Part shown: piece by piece, positions 17,654 through 25,601 of the stretch | Layout of the letters: each line of letters opens with the position of its first letter | How positions within the stretch are numbered: position 1 is the first letter of the stretch | Assembly: GCA_964650845.1 (NCBI GenBank) | Contig: CAZYXR010000032.1 | Span: 1 to 33,650 of the forward strand | Direction: 5' to 3' | Source of the DNA: UBA7692 sp964650845 | Lineage (GTDB): Bacteria; Bacteroidota; Bacteroidia; Chitinophagales; LD1 | DNA length: 33,650 nucleotides | The notes under the pieces: model-generated | The model's database searches: none | What the model saw: the letters and a program-made list of their open reading frames with translations, nothing else | Told to the model about the DNA's origin: nothing | Position numbers and translations under genes: made by a program

Positions 17654-17746
17654 TTGAGATTACTTTGCAAGTAATGACGTGGTTGTTTTGTGCAGAAATC
17701 AGCACTCATTGCAAATAGCAGCTTAGTGAAGCTGAGGTAATCTCAA
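17654..17746. repeat. 93-bp palindromic repeat able to fold as a three-way junction
   Basis: Outer arms ttgagattac (17654-17663) and gtaatctcaa (17737-17746) pair perfectly over 10 bp. Inside, tttgcaa (17664-17670) pairs with ttgcaaa (17709-17715), carrying gtgc/gcac with an 8-base loop at its tip, and cagctt (17719-17724) pairs with aagctg (17729-17734) around an AGTG loop. It lies between the convergent ACBP and NAD kinase genes. It resembles, from memory, the widespread bacterial repeats that run from cgtcattgc to gcaatctc. It could act as a terminator-like or REP-like element; no T-run follows it. Confidence 0.7.
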
Positions 17747-17760
17747 AAATTTAAGCAACA

Positions 17761-18636
17761 TCAATTTCTTTGATCTATACCCCAGTTCAGCTTATTCTTT
17801 AGAGCCGAAAGGAAATTCATATCGGTAAGCCGTACCAAATGTGCGCTGAAATTTGCTTTGCGAACGGCAATCTGATAGCTTTTATCAATGCTTTCAAACC
17901 GCGAATCTAAGGTGCATAAAAAACTCGCGCTGCGGCCTGTAACTTCAAACGAAAGAACCACGTCATCATTCACCACCATTGGGCGCACATTTAGGTTGTG
18001 CGGTGCCACGGGTGTAATAACAAAGTTGCCCGATGTAGGATAAATAATGGGACCGCCACAACTTAATGAATAACCTGTGGAACCCGTTGGTGTGCTTACA
18101 ATCAATCCATCGGCCCAATATGAATTCAGCAACTCGCCATTTAGGTAAGTGTGTACGGTAATCATAGATGAATTGTCTTTGCGCTGAATGGTCATTTCAT
18201 TTAGCGCAAAACATTCGTTACCAAAAATCGGCAAGTTGCTATCTAAAGCAAGCAAAGCTCGTTTATCAATTATGTAATTGCCGCGCACTATGGCATCTAC
18301 CAATTGCTCAATTTGGTCTTTACCTATGTTTGCCAAAAAACCAAGTCTGCCAAAATTGATTCCTACTATCGGAATTTGCGCTTCGCGAACAAACGTAACA
18401 CATTCCAATATGGTGCCATCGCCTCCCATGCTAAACACAAATTCAACATCTTTTTTTATGGCTTCAAAATCTGTAAAAGTTGGAGCGTCAATTTTCACTG
18501 CGCAGTTTTGGGTAAGCACTTTCAAAAAATTTTCTTCCACTACAATTTTCAAATTGTGTCGTGCAACACAATCGAAAAGCTTTTGCGCAAAAATGGCATT
18601 AGATGGTTTGAAACTCTTTCCGTAAACAGCAATCAT
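17761..18636 (-). CDS. nadK: NAD kinase
   Basis: 291 residues, ATG 18636 (MIAVYGKSF). Phosphorylates NAD to NADP with ATP or polyphosphate; cytosolic, essential. The family motifs are G-G-D-G-T (71-75), V-G-I-N-F-G-R-L-G-F-L (91-101), L-N-E-M-T-I (145-150) and A-D-G-L-I-V-S-T-P-T-G-S-T-G-Y-S (175-190). The start overlaps the stop of the upstream MarR gene by one base (TAATG), so the two form one transcription unit; nadK downstream of a MarR regulator is unusual enough to suggest simple read-through rather than specific control. Confidence 0.95.
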   Translation of the reverse strand: MIAVYGKSFKPSNAIFAQKLFDCVARHNLKIVVEENFLKVLTQNCAVKIDAPTFTDFEAIKKDVEFVFSMGGDGTILECVTFVREAQIPIVGINFGRLGFLANIGKDQIEQLVDAIVRGNYIIDKRALLALDSNLPIFGNECFALNEMTIQRKDNSSMITVHTYLNGELLNSYWADGLIVSTPTGSTGYSLSCGGPIIYPTSGNFVITPVAPHNLNVRPMVVNDDVVLSFEVTGRSASFLCTLDSRFESIDKSYQIAVRKANFSAHLVRLTDMNFLSALKNKLNWGIDQRN

Positions 18637-19100
18637 TATGAAGTGAATTTAGTAAGCACTTTATCTAAAAGCGAATTTAGCTGCTTTACCTCAGTTGCGC
18701 TTAAAGACTTTACCGGCTCGTCAAGTTCCTTTTGGCTGGCATCAATTTTTGTCAGCAAATCCAATCCCTTTTTAGTTATCAATACATCAACCGCCCTGCG
18801 ATCTTTAGGGCAGGTAAGCCGCTCTACCAATGCTGCTTTTCGCAAGCGCTCTACTATGCGCGAAGCATCGCTGTTTTTATCCAACATACGCTCGCGAATC
18901 AAATTTACAGTTGCCGGCTTGGGGTGTTGCCCGCGCAGTATGCGCAATACATTATACTGCTGACCGGTAATACCAAACTTTTTAAAATATGTATTGAGGT
19001 GATCGTTGATTAAGTTACCCACAAAAATCAAACTCACTACCGATCGGTGATGTTCATTCTTAAACTTCGTCTGCTGTATCAATTCTTCTATTGCCCCCAT
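18636..19100 (-). CDS. MarR family transcriptional regulator
   Basis: About 154 residues. An upstream GTG (19118) is in frame, but the -7 promoter box overlaps it, so ATG 19100 (MGAIEELIQQ) is preferred. Winged-helix core: I-T-G-Q-Q-Y-N-V-L-R-I-L-R-G (about 44-57), recognition region M-L-D-K-N-S-D-A-S-R-I-V-E-R-L, and the wing L-T-C-P-K-D-R-R-A-V-D-V-L-I-T-K-K-G. A dimeric regulator that usually binds palindromes near its own or neighbouring promoters. The obvious target is the perfect palindrome over the yceI promoter 720 bp upstream (inference); the marR-yceI pairing is common in Bacteroidota. Its stop overlaps nadK. Confidence 0.9.
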   Translation of the reverse strand: MGAIEELIQQTKFKNEHHRSVVSLIFVGNLINDHLNTYFKKFGITGQQYNVLRILRGQHPKPATVNLIRERMLDKNSDASRIVERLRKAALVERLTCPKDRRAVDVLITKKGLDLLTKIDASQKELDEPVKSLSATEVKQLNSLLDKVLTKFTS

Positions 19101-19117
19101 GTCGTAGTATTTTCTCA

Positions 19118-19125
19118 CAAAACTA
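19118..19125 (-). promoter_or_regulatory. -7 promoter box for marR-nadK
   Basis: TAGTTTTG on the minus strand matches the Bacteroidota -7 consensus TAnnTTTG exactly, 17 bases before the preferred ATG at 19100. No properly spaced -33 TTG is evident, so confidence is moderate. It sits just past the yceI terminator. Confidence 0.5.
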
Positions 19126-19137
19126 AATTCTTATGCC

Positions 19138-19173
19138 ACAAAAAAAACGGGTAGCACTTTTCAGCACCACCCG
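19138..19173 (-). terminator. Rho-independent terminator of yceI
   Basis: On the minus strand an 11-bp stem (cgggtggtgct with agtgctacccg, G-T pairs included) closes a GAAA tetraloop and is followed by eight or more T. It lies 22 bases past the yceI stop. Confidence 0.92.
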
Positions 19174-19195
19174 CACTCACTCACCTAACTCTTGT

Positions 19196-19774
19196 TTATT
19201 GTTTTTGCAACTCCAGTTTTGCTGTCAGTTCTACATCTTTGCCAACAACTGCACCGCCTGCTTCTGTAAGCGCATTCCATTTTAAGCCATAAGCCAAGCG
19301 ATCGACCACGCCTGTAACTTTAAAGCCCGCTTTGGTATTGCCGTACGGGTCTTTTACTGTTCCTCCATACACCACATCCAATTTCACTTTTTTGGTTACA
19401 TCGCGAATAGTAAGGTCGCCTTCCAGCACATATTTGTTGCCGCTCACTTTTTTGAATGATATTCCCTTAAACACAATTTTTGGAAACTTCTCTGCATTAA
19501 AAAAGTCATCAGATTTTAGATGCTTATCGCGCATTTCATTATCGGTGTTAATGCTGTTTACATCTATCGTAAAGTCAATTTTGGCATCGGTAAAATCGTC
19601 TTTTGCTGCTGCAACATTTGCGTCATACACTTTAAATGTTCCCTCTGTTTCCGATACTACCAAGTGCGCAACCGAGAATTTTACACTGCTGTGCGATACA
19701 TCCGCTTTCCAAGTTGATTGCGCACTTACCGCACTTGCAATTACTGTTGAAAGAATAACTAAGCTGTTTTTCAT
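19196..19774 (-). CDS. YceI family periplasmic lipocalin-like protein
   Basis: 192 residues, ATG 19774, signal peptide of about 18 residues (cleavage at V-S-A-Q). YceI proteins are beta-barrels that bind polyisoprenoids or related lipids in the periplasm. Family features: W-K-A-D-V-S-H-S-S-V-K-F-S-V-A-H (about 22-37), F-D-A-x-like stretch, M-R-D-K-H-L-K-S-D-D-F-F (about 81-92) with N-A-E-K-F-P after it, and L-T-I-R-D-V-T-K-K-V (about 121-130). Transcribed alone from a promoter overlapped by a long palindrome, and closed by its own terminator; probably controlled by the MarR regulator encoded downstream. The isoprenoid-binding role fits the undecaprenyl-phosphate genes elsewhere in the window but is not shown. 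Confidence 0.93.
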   Translation of the reverse strand: MKNSLVILSTVIASAVSAQSTWKADVSHSSVKFSVAHLVVSETEGTFKVYDANVAAAKDDFTDAKIDFTIDVNSINTDNEMRDKHLKSDDFFNAEKFPKIVFKGISFKKVSGNKYVLEGDLTIRDVTKKVKLDVVYGGTVKDPYGNTKAGFKVTGVVDRLAYGLKWNALTEAGGAVVGKDVELTAKLELQKQ

Positions 19775-19809
19775 AACCTTATTTTTTAGTGTTTAATAAT
19801 TTGATGATG

Positions 19810-19840
19810 CAATTGTAAGAAACAACATTAAATGTCGCAA
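19810..19840 (-). promoter_or_regulatory. Predicted yceI promoter
   Basis: On the minus strand TTG (19838-19840) and TACAATTG (19810-19817) are separated by 20 bases; the latter differs at one position from TAnnTTTG. A start of transcription near 19804 would give a leader of about 30 bases. The -33 box lies in the middle of the palindrome at 19822-19853. Confidence 0.55.
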
Positions 19841-19853
19841 CATTTAATGTTGT
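19822..19853. promoter_or_regulatory. Perfect 14-4-14 palindrome, probable MarR operator
   Basis: Arms acaacattaaatgt (19822-19835) and acatttaatgttgt (19840-19853) are exact reverse complements around cgca. Each arm contains the near-palindrome acattaaatgt, so two stacked dimers could bind. It covers the -33 box of yceI, the position expected of a repressor site. Confidence 0.75.
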
Positions 19854-20057
19854 AATTTGTAATTCATTAACAGAATGCACATTTCAATCTTGTAGCATCT
19901 ATAAATAAATGGATGCAAACAGAAGCAGCATAAAACAAACGTGGTACTGCCAAATGAGGCAAAAGCAACCATCAGAATTGCATTAGTCTATTTTAAAATA
20001 ACCCACTGCTTAATTTCTATATTCGCAGCAATTAGTATTACTCATAAGCAGTCTGTT

Positions 20058-21990
20058 TTGGCACTTCAAGAAAAAATAAAACATCAGGTTCAAAATTTAC
20101 AAGGGCCTATCTTAGTTATCGGTGCCGGTGGGTTTATCGGTGCTAATTTGTTTCGTACCATTTTTCAGTATCGCAGCGATGTATTTGCTACCACAAGCAA
20201 ACCGTTTGTGCCGTGGCGTATTGACGATATACCCGACAAGCACATTCTACATTGCAACATCATCAAAAAACACGAACTTGAAAAGCTCTTTAATGAGTAT
20301 CAATTCAAAACAGTTTTTGATTTAGCAGCTTATGGTGCATACAGTAAGCAAAGCGATGTGGAGTTGATTTACGAAACCAACTTTATTGGCTTGTTGAATT
20401 TGTTGGAAGTGGCATCAAAATATTCAATTAAATCGCTGGTACACGCAGGCAGCAGCAGCGAGTATGGTTTAAATTGCGAAGCTCCGGCAGAAAACGAAGA
20501 ACTGAAACCCAATAGCCATTACGCTGTTACAAAAGCAAGCGCAGCGCATATGATAAAATACTATGGTGTAGTTAAAGAAATGCCCGTAGTAAATTTGCGC
20601 TACTACTCTATTTATGGTGCTTACGAAGAGCCCGATCGGCTTATCCCAACATTGATTCGCAAAGGCTTGAATGGCGAATATCCACCATTGGTGCAACCAG
20701 ATATTTCGCGCGATTTTGTGTATATTGACGATGCCGTGTATGCAACATTGCTATCGGCTAATGCCGACTTTACAAAGCTGCGTGGCGAATCGGTAAACAT
20801 TGCCAGCGGCATTAAAACTACCATGCGCAACATTGCATCTGTAGCTAAAGAGGTGTTTCAATTGCAGCACGAACCCACCTGGGGCGATTTTCCAAACAGA
20901 AAATGGGATTTGAAAGATTGGTTTGGAAACGCTGAAAAAGCTAAAGAGTTATTGGCTTGGCATAGCGAAACTTCATTAAGCGATGGCTTAAAGCTAACTG
21001 CCGAATGGCAAAAAAGCTATTCAAAACCATTGTACGAAAAGAAATTGGTGCAAGACAAAATTCGCCATAAACTTTCGGCCGTTATTGCTTGCTACAAAGA
21101 CGAACAAGCTATCCCTTTTATGTATGAAAGGCTTACCGCTACTTTCAAAAAAATAATGGTGGATTATGAAATCATTTTTGTAAACGATTGCAGCCCCGAC
21201 AATACAGCGCAGGTGTTGCAACATTTGGTAAACAAAGACGATCGTGTAGTTGCTATTGAGCATTCGCGCAATTTTGGTTCACAAAGTGCATTCCTTTCGG
21301 GTATGCAAATTTCTACTGGCGATGGCGTGATTTTGCTGGATGGAGATTTGCAAGATCCACCCGAAATGATAGAAAAGTTTTATGCCGAATATTTAAAAGG
21401 CTTTGATGTAATTTATGGAAGGCGTGTAGCGCGAGAAGGAAGCCAGCAATTGGCGCTTTTCTACAAAATATTCTATCGCGTTTTTCGCAGTGTTAGTTAT
21501 GTGCCAATTCCATTAGATGCCGGAGATTTTAGTTTAATGGATAGAAAAGTGGTAAACGAACTGGTGCAACTGCCCGAAACCGATCAATTTTTGCGCGGCT
21601 TACGTGCATGGGTAGGCTTTAAACAAACCGGGGTAGATTATGTGCGCCCCGAAAGAATGTTTGGTACTACCACAAATAACATGCGCAAAAATATTAGCTG
21701 GGCGCGCAAAGCTATTTTCAGTTTCAGCTACGTGCCTTTAGAGCTGCTTTCTTATTCGGGCTGGGTACTTACCGGCTTATCATTTATAGCAATTGTAATT
21801 CAAATCATTTTATACTTTGCATTGCCGGNNNNNNNNNNNNNNNNNNNNNNNNNNNNNNNNNNNNNNNNNNNNNNNNNNNNNNNATATGTTGGCAATATCG
21901 CTGATTGGAGAGTATCAGGCAAAGATTATCGAAGAAGTAAAAAAACGACCGAAGTTCATTCGCAAACAAGTGCACCGCAGAGAGTATTGA
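20058..21990 (+). CDS. Fusion: NAD-dependent sugar epimerase + GT2 polyprenyl-phosphate glycosyltransferase
   Basis: Residues about 15-320 are an extended SDR: G-A-G-G-F-I-G (22-28), A-G-S-S-S-E-Y-G, and Y-A-V-T-K (155-159) with the Tyr and Lys of catalysis. Residues about 338 onward are a GtrB-like GT2 domain (A-C-Y-K-D-E, V-N-D-C-S-P-D, S-R-N-F-G-S-Q, L-D-G-D-L-Q-D-P with Asp429 and Asp431) ending in two membrane spans. The 55-N gap (21829-21883) lies between the spans. After the gap the true frame reads M-L-A-I-S-L-I-G-E-Y-Q-A-K, the family ending, to TGA at 21988-21990; the frame kept open through the N to 22034 is false. TTG 20058 is the best start; the frame opens at GTG 19941 but the extra 39 residues match nothing. 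The fused enzyme could make or bind a nucleotide sugar and load it onto undecaprenyl phosphate in one chain. Confidence 0.8.
21829..21883. other. Assembly gap (55 N) in the epimerase-glycosyltransferase gene
   Basis: The flanking codons require a missing length divisible by three, whereas 55 is not. Between the two membrane spans a GtrB-like protein needs about 15-19 residues, so 54 bases is a good estimate. Confidence 0.95.
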
Positions 21991-22052
21991 TAGCACTTAT
22001 CAAACGTATAGATGGCAGTAAAAAACAATACTAAAAGCCTACTTACTTTAAA

Positions 22053-22694
22053 ATGAAAACTTCAACCAAGGCCGAAAAAATACTGACCCAAATTACTGAC
22101 AAGGGTACCAAACTTGGCGACCTGCGCGCAATTGCAAAGGAGATAAAGAAGGATCATCAATTGGCCATGGAATTGTGGCAATCCAAACATTTTTTTGCGC
22201 GCCAATTGGCAATTTTGATAATGGACAAAAAACTTTTGACCGAAGCAGCAATTGACCAATTAGTGGATGATATGAGCCAGCACAACAGCAATGAAAAACT
22301 TCAACTTATTGATTGGCTGATGGCAAACCAACTTACCAAAGACAAACAAACACTTGCAATGATTGAATGCTGGAATACCAGCACAATTGCACTTAAAAGA
22401 AGAGTGTATTGGTATTATCAAGGTCGTTTGCGTTGGATGGGGCAAATGCCTCCACATGGCGAAGAGTTGCTATCTGCCATAGAAAAACAAATAGCCAATG
22501 AAGCAGCAGAGGTGCAATGGGCAATGAACTTTACGGCAGGGTGGATTGGTATTTATGAAAAAAACCTCCGAAATCGTTGTATAGCACTTGGCGAAAAAAC
22601 GGGGCTTTACAAAGGCAAAATGGTTTCAAAAGGCTGTACTCCCGATTATTTGCCAGAGTTTATTGCCATTGAAAGTAACAAACGGAATCTTTAA
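22053..22694 (+). CDS. AlkD-like DNA alkylation repair protein (HEAT-like repeats)
   Basis: 213 residues, ATG 22053, 62 bases after the true end of the fusion gene. All-helical: the N-terminal segment G-D-L-R-A-I-A-K-E-I-K-K-D-H-Q-L-A-M-E-L-W and H-F-F-A-R-Q-L-A-I-L-I-M-D is the signature of the DNA alkylation repair (AlkC/AlkD) superfamily, which uses ALK/HEAT repeats to bind DNA and release N3- or N7-alkylated purines. The family end, N-W/F-x-x-G-W-I-G-I-Y then R-C-I-A-L-G, is present. I cannot confirm the catalytic Asp and Trp residues of AlkD, so it may be a structural relative without glycosylase activity. Cytosolic and monocistronic. Confidence 0.8.
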   Translation: MKTSTKAEKILTQITDKGTKLGDLRAIAKEIKKDHQLAMELWQSKHFFARQLAILIMDKKLLTEAAIDQLVDDMSQHNSNEKLQLIDWLMANQLTKDKQTLAMIECWNTSTIALKRRVYWYYQGRLRWMGQMPPHGEELLSAIEKQIANEAAEVQWAMNFTAGWIGIYEKNLRNRCIALGEKTGLYKGKMVSKGCTPDYLPEFIAIESNKRNL

Positions 22695-22738
22695 TTTTTG
22701 TTGCTTTTGAAGCATATAAACGCACAAAAACTTGCCTC

Positions 22739-23419
22739 CTAAAAGGCGTGTATTATCTCAATGATTTTTTCGACCGAAAGCGCATCAGCAACTTTCCATT
22801 CGCCTACTTCTGTTCTGCGCAGAGATGAAAGACAAGCGCCACAACCTAATGCTTTGCCAAAATCGTGTGCAAGGCTTCTAATGTAGGTTCCTTTGCTGCA
22901 GCTTACTTCAAAGTCAATCTCCGGCAAGTGGATGTTCGTAATCGAAAAGTTGTGAAGCGTTACTGTGCGCGGCCGCAATTCTATCGTATTACCCAATCGG
23001 GCTTCTTGATGCGCTACTTTGCCCCCCACTTTTATGGCAGAAAAAACCGGTGGCATTTGCGCTTGTTGCCCAATAAATTTTTGCGCAGTGTGGTGTATAG
23101 CTTCGTTTGAAACGTTATCGAGCGCGGTATCGGAATCAAAGGCAGTTTCTAAATCATACGAAGGAGTTGTTTTGCCCAACAAAAAACTGCCCGTATAGGT
23201 TTTGTCAAACCCTTGATATTCTTCGGCTTTTTTGGTGAACTTGCCCGTACAGATAATCAGTAAGCCGGTGGCGAGCGGGTCGAGTGTGCCGGCATGACCA
23301 ACTTTTACTTTTAGTTTATGCTTTTTTTGAATAGCATAACGAATCTTATTTACTACATCAAAAGAAGTCCAACCGATGGGTTTATCCACCAAAAGAACTT
23401 CGCCTTCAACGAAATTCAT
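22739..23419 (-). CDS. truB: tRNA pseudouridine-55 synthase
   Basis: 226 residues, ATG 23419 directly after the uppP stop (no spacer). Converts U55 in the T loop of tRNAs to pseudouridine. Motifs: L-V-D-K-P-I-G-W-T-S-F-D (10-21), G-H-A-G-T-L-D-P-L-A-T-G (41-52) with catalytic Asp47, and Y-I-R-S-L-A-H-D-F-G (about 181-190). Lacks the C-terminal PUA extension of the longer Gram-negative enzymes, as usual in Bacteroidota. Last gene of the ftsX unit. Confidence 0.95.
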   Translation of the reverse strand: MNFVEGEVLLVDKPIGWTSFDVVNKIRYAIQKKHKLKVKVGHAGTLDPLATGLLIICTGKFTKKAEEYQGFDKTYTGSFLLGKTTPSYDLETAFDSDTALDNVSNEAIHHTAQKFIGQQAQMPPVFSAIKVGGKVAHQEARLGNTIELRPRTVTLHNFSITNIHLPEIDFEVSCSKGTYIRSLAHDFGKALGCGACLSSLRRTEVGEWKVADALSVEKIIEIIHAF

Positions 23420-24283
23420 TTAATCAACCATTTGAAGAGAATGACCTGTAAGCAACAGAAAAATTATTATCAAGCCAACGATAATTCTATACCACCCAAA
23501 AAACTTTAAGCCGTATTTGGTTATTAAAGTGATGAAAAAGCGAATGGCAAAAATGGCAACTACAAAAGCAATCAAGTTCCCCATTATCAAAAAACCCATA
23601 TCGGTTCCTTTAATAAATTGAAAACCCTTAAGCAATTTATAACCCGCAGCAGCCGAAATTGTAGGCACTGCAAGAAAAAAAGAAAACTCGGCAGCACGCT
23701 TCATGTTCAAGCCTTGTTGCAGCCCACCCAAAGTAGTGGCAGCAGACCGCGAAATGCCCGGTATCATGGATATAGTTTGAAAAATTCCAACTATCAACGA
23801 TTGCTTATAGTTGATGGGAAATGGCTTTAAAACTTCTTTGTGCACTTCAACTCCAAATTCATTTATCGTATTAACGCGCATGGTGTCTTTATCCGTTGCA
23901 GCAGCATCTAATTGTTTTTTAAACAAAAAATCTGATGCTACCAAGATTACACCACCCACCACCATCGAAATAGCAACTGTCATTTCGCTTTCCAACAAAG
24001 CATCAATATAATCATTCAACAAAAGCCCAAATACCGCTGCCGGCAGAAAAGCAACAAGCAACTTGTAATAAAAATTCACCGACTGTAAAAATCGCCTCCA
24101 GTAAAGAACCAAAACCGAAAGAATGGCTCCAAACTGAATGTTGATGATATATACTTTGGTAAAATTGCTTGGCTCAATATTCAACAAGGCGTTGGTTAAT
24201 ATCAAATGCCCGGTTGAAGATATAGGCAAAAACTCGGTAAGCCCTTCTACAATGGCCAATACTACGGCTTCAAAAGTTGTCAT
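23420..24283 (-). CDS. uppP: Undecaprenyl-diphosphatase
   Basis: 287 residues, ATG 24283, overlapping the stop of the upstream DUF3098 gene by one base. It is the BacA-type enzyme that dephosphorylates undecaprenyl pyrophosphate at the outer face of the inner membrane so the carrier can be reused for peptidoglycan and other glycans. Both family motifs are visible: E-G-L-T-E-F-L-P-I-S-S-T-G-H (13-26; Glu13, Glu17, His26) and P-G-I-S-R-S-A-A-T-T (about 175-184). Seven to eight membrane segments; usual length. Confidence 0.96.
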   Translation of the reverse strand: MTTFEAVVLAIVEGLTEFLPISSTGHLILTNALLNIEPSNFTKVYIINIQFGAILSVLVLYWRRFLQSVNFYYKLLVAFLPAAVFGLLLNDYIDALLESEMTVAISMVVGGVILVASDFLFKKQLDAAATDKDTMRVNTINEFGVEVHKEVLKPFPINYKQSLIVGIFQTISMIPGISRSAATTLGGLQQGLNMKRAAEFSFFLAVPTISAAAGYKLLKGFQFIKGTDMGFLIMGNLIAFVVAIFAIRFFITLITKYGLKFFGWYRIIVGLIIIFLLLTGHSLQMVD

Positions 24284-24582
24284 TATGCTTGTGCCGGACG
24301 TTTAAGAATCGCTACTATTTCTATGCCAAAACCAATCATTACAACAATTGGCGCAAGTGTGATTCTTCTAAAGCTATAAATTTCATCTGCCGGAAAAACA
24401 TTTGGGTCGGTAGTTTTGCCCCCACTCATCAACAAAAACCCCAACAAAATAACCACTACACCCAATATCATCAACACGTAATTGGCTTTGCCAAATACAA
24501 AAGGCAATGCACTTACATTTGCCTTAATAGGTTCATAACGGATAGATTTATCAGCTTTTAATTTTCCGGTTTGTTTAGCCAT
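24283..24582 (-). CDS. DUF3098 membrane protein
   Basis: 99 residues from ATG 24582; the frame opens earlier but this ATG, one base after the ftsX stop, fits the family start (M-A-K-Q-T-G-K). Two membrane spans: V-L-M-I-L-G-V-V-V-I-L-L-G-F-L-L (about 36-51), ending in M-S-G-G-K, and P-I-V-V-M-I-G-F-G-I-E-I-V-A-I-L (about 78-93). DUF3098 proteins are Bacteroidota-specific, found between ftsX and uppP, and have no known activity. Position suggests a helper of FtsX or UppP. Confidence 0.85.
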   Translation of the reverse strand: MAKQTGKLKADKSIRYEPIKANVSALPFVFGKANYVLMILGVVVILLGFLLMSGGKTTDPNVFPADEIYSFRRITLAPIVVMIGFGIEIVAILKRPAQA

Positions 24583-24583
24583 A

Positions 24584-25438
24584 TCAATAATTTTCTTCTG
24601 TTCTGTACGAAAGGTATTTGCGCAGTGCAATAAAAGTGCTTACAATAGAAACTACTTCAGCAAACACAAAAATTGCCAATGCTACAAGCGCGAAACTAAC
24701 CAAATCGAAACTTAAAACAAGTTCGGGCAACTGGTAGTTTAGATATGCTAACAAAATAGATATAAACGCAAATGCAACTAAAGTGCTAAAAAAACCATTC
24801 AGTAACGACCGTCCTAAGTATGGTTTCATAATAAACCAGCGAGTTGCACCCACCAGCAACATGCTTTTTATCAAAGTTCTATTTGAGAAAACCGCAAGCC
24901 TTATGGTATTAAAAATCAACAGCACCGCAAAAATAAGCAACATGGCAGCTACCGCAAATGCAAACATGGTTGCTCTGCCAATAATTCTATCCAACGAAGC
25001 CGCAACATTTAACTGAACACTTACTTCTAACACTCCTGCTTTCTTTTGTAATTCCTCTTTAATGCCTTGCAATGCAGCCGGAGAGGTAAAATCCTCTTTT
25101 ACAAAAACATCGAACTTTGAATACAACGGATTGAAGCCCAAAATATCCATAAAGTCTTCGCCCATTTCTTTTTTCAACATCGTGGCGGCATCACTTTTCG
25201 ATACAAAAACAGCCCTGCGTACATACTCTTTTCCTTGTAGTTCTTTCAGCAAAGCCGATGTAGTTTCCGCGCTAGTTGTATCGGCAAGAATTACTTCTAA
25301 GGCCAACTGTTCCTTCATTTCGTGCGAAACATGTTGGGCATACAGACCCAACAGCGCGGCAATGCCCAGCATCACCAACACCAACACCATACCAAACACA
25401 GAATAGGAATATGAAGTATTTCGGTTCACCCGCGCCAT
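24584..25438 (-). CDS. ftsX: FtsX cell-division permease-like protein
   Basis: 284 residues from ATG 25438 (M-A-R-V-N-R-N-T-S-Y-S-Y-S). The ATG at 25456 is excluded because the promoter -7 box lies between the two. Four membrane spans, with the large extracytoplasmic loop after span 1 (about 35-145). FtsX forms an ABC complex with FtsE and controls peptidoglycan hydrolases at division. Family features: S-V-F-G-M-V-L-V-L-V-M-L near the start, L-N-V-A-A-S-L-D-R-I before span 2, V-G-A-T-R-W-F-I-M-K-P-Y. ftsE is not adjacent, which is normal for Bacteroidota. Confidence 0.92.
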   Translation of the reverse strand: MARVNRNTSYSYSVFGMVLVLVMLGIAALLGLYAQHVSHEMKEQLALEVILADTTSAETTSALLKELQGKEYVRRAVFVSKSDAATMLKKEMGEDFMDILGFNPLYSKFDVFVKEDFTSPAALQGIKEELQKKAGVLEVSVQLNVAASLDRIIGRATMFAFAVAAMLLIFAVLLIFNTIRLAVFSNRTLIKSMLLVGATRWFIMKPYLGRSLLNGFFSTLVAFAFISILLAYLNYQLPELVLSFDLVSFALVALAIFVFAEVVSIVSTFIALRKYLSYRTEENY

Positions 25439-25442
25439 AAAA

Positions 25443-25473
25443 CAAACGTAGGTCAATGCCAGCGCGCAATCAA
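25443..25473 (-). promoter_or_regulatory. Promoter of the ftsX-DUF3098-uppP-truB unit
   Basis: On the minus strand TTG (25471-25473) and TACGTTTG (25443-25450) are exactly 20 bases apart, a match to the Bacteroidota promoter. The ATG lies four bases past the -7 box, so the transcript would be nearly leaderless. This excludes the in-frame ATG at 25456. Confidence 0.7.
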
Positions 25474-25549
25474 GCTAAGATTGTGTTGATAATTTAACCA
25501 TTGTCTAATCTTACGGAATCTAATTGTTTGCAACAAAATGAAAATAGCC

Positions 25550-25579
25550 TTTGCAGAGTGGATGGAAAGTTTACTTTTG
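25550..25579 (+). promoter_or_regulatory. Promoter of the DUF2795 gene
   Basis: TTTG (25550-25553) and TACTTTTG (25572-25579) with 18 bases between match -33 TTTG and -7 TAnnTTTG. The ATG follows at 25602, giving a leader of about 15 bases and supporting that start over the frame's earlier ATG at 25551. Confidence 0.75.
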
Positions 25580-25601
25580 CGCGCCTAAAAAAGGTTTACC
25601 T

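Noticed and set aside
18304..18963. 219-codon open frame on the plus strand
   Set aside because: Shadow of nadK and marR; no protein-like motifs, and both genes on the other strand are clear.
19332..19796. 154-codon open frame opposite yceI
   Set aside because: Antisense to a well-conserved gene with signal peptide, promoter and terminator.
21886..22034. Open frame from the 55-N gap to 22034
   Set aside because: Its residues match nothing, while another frame ends at 21990 with the GtrB family tail.
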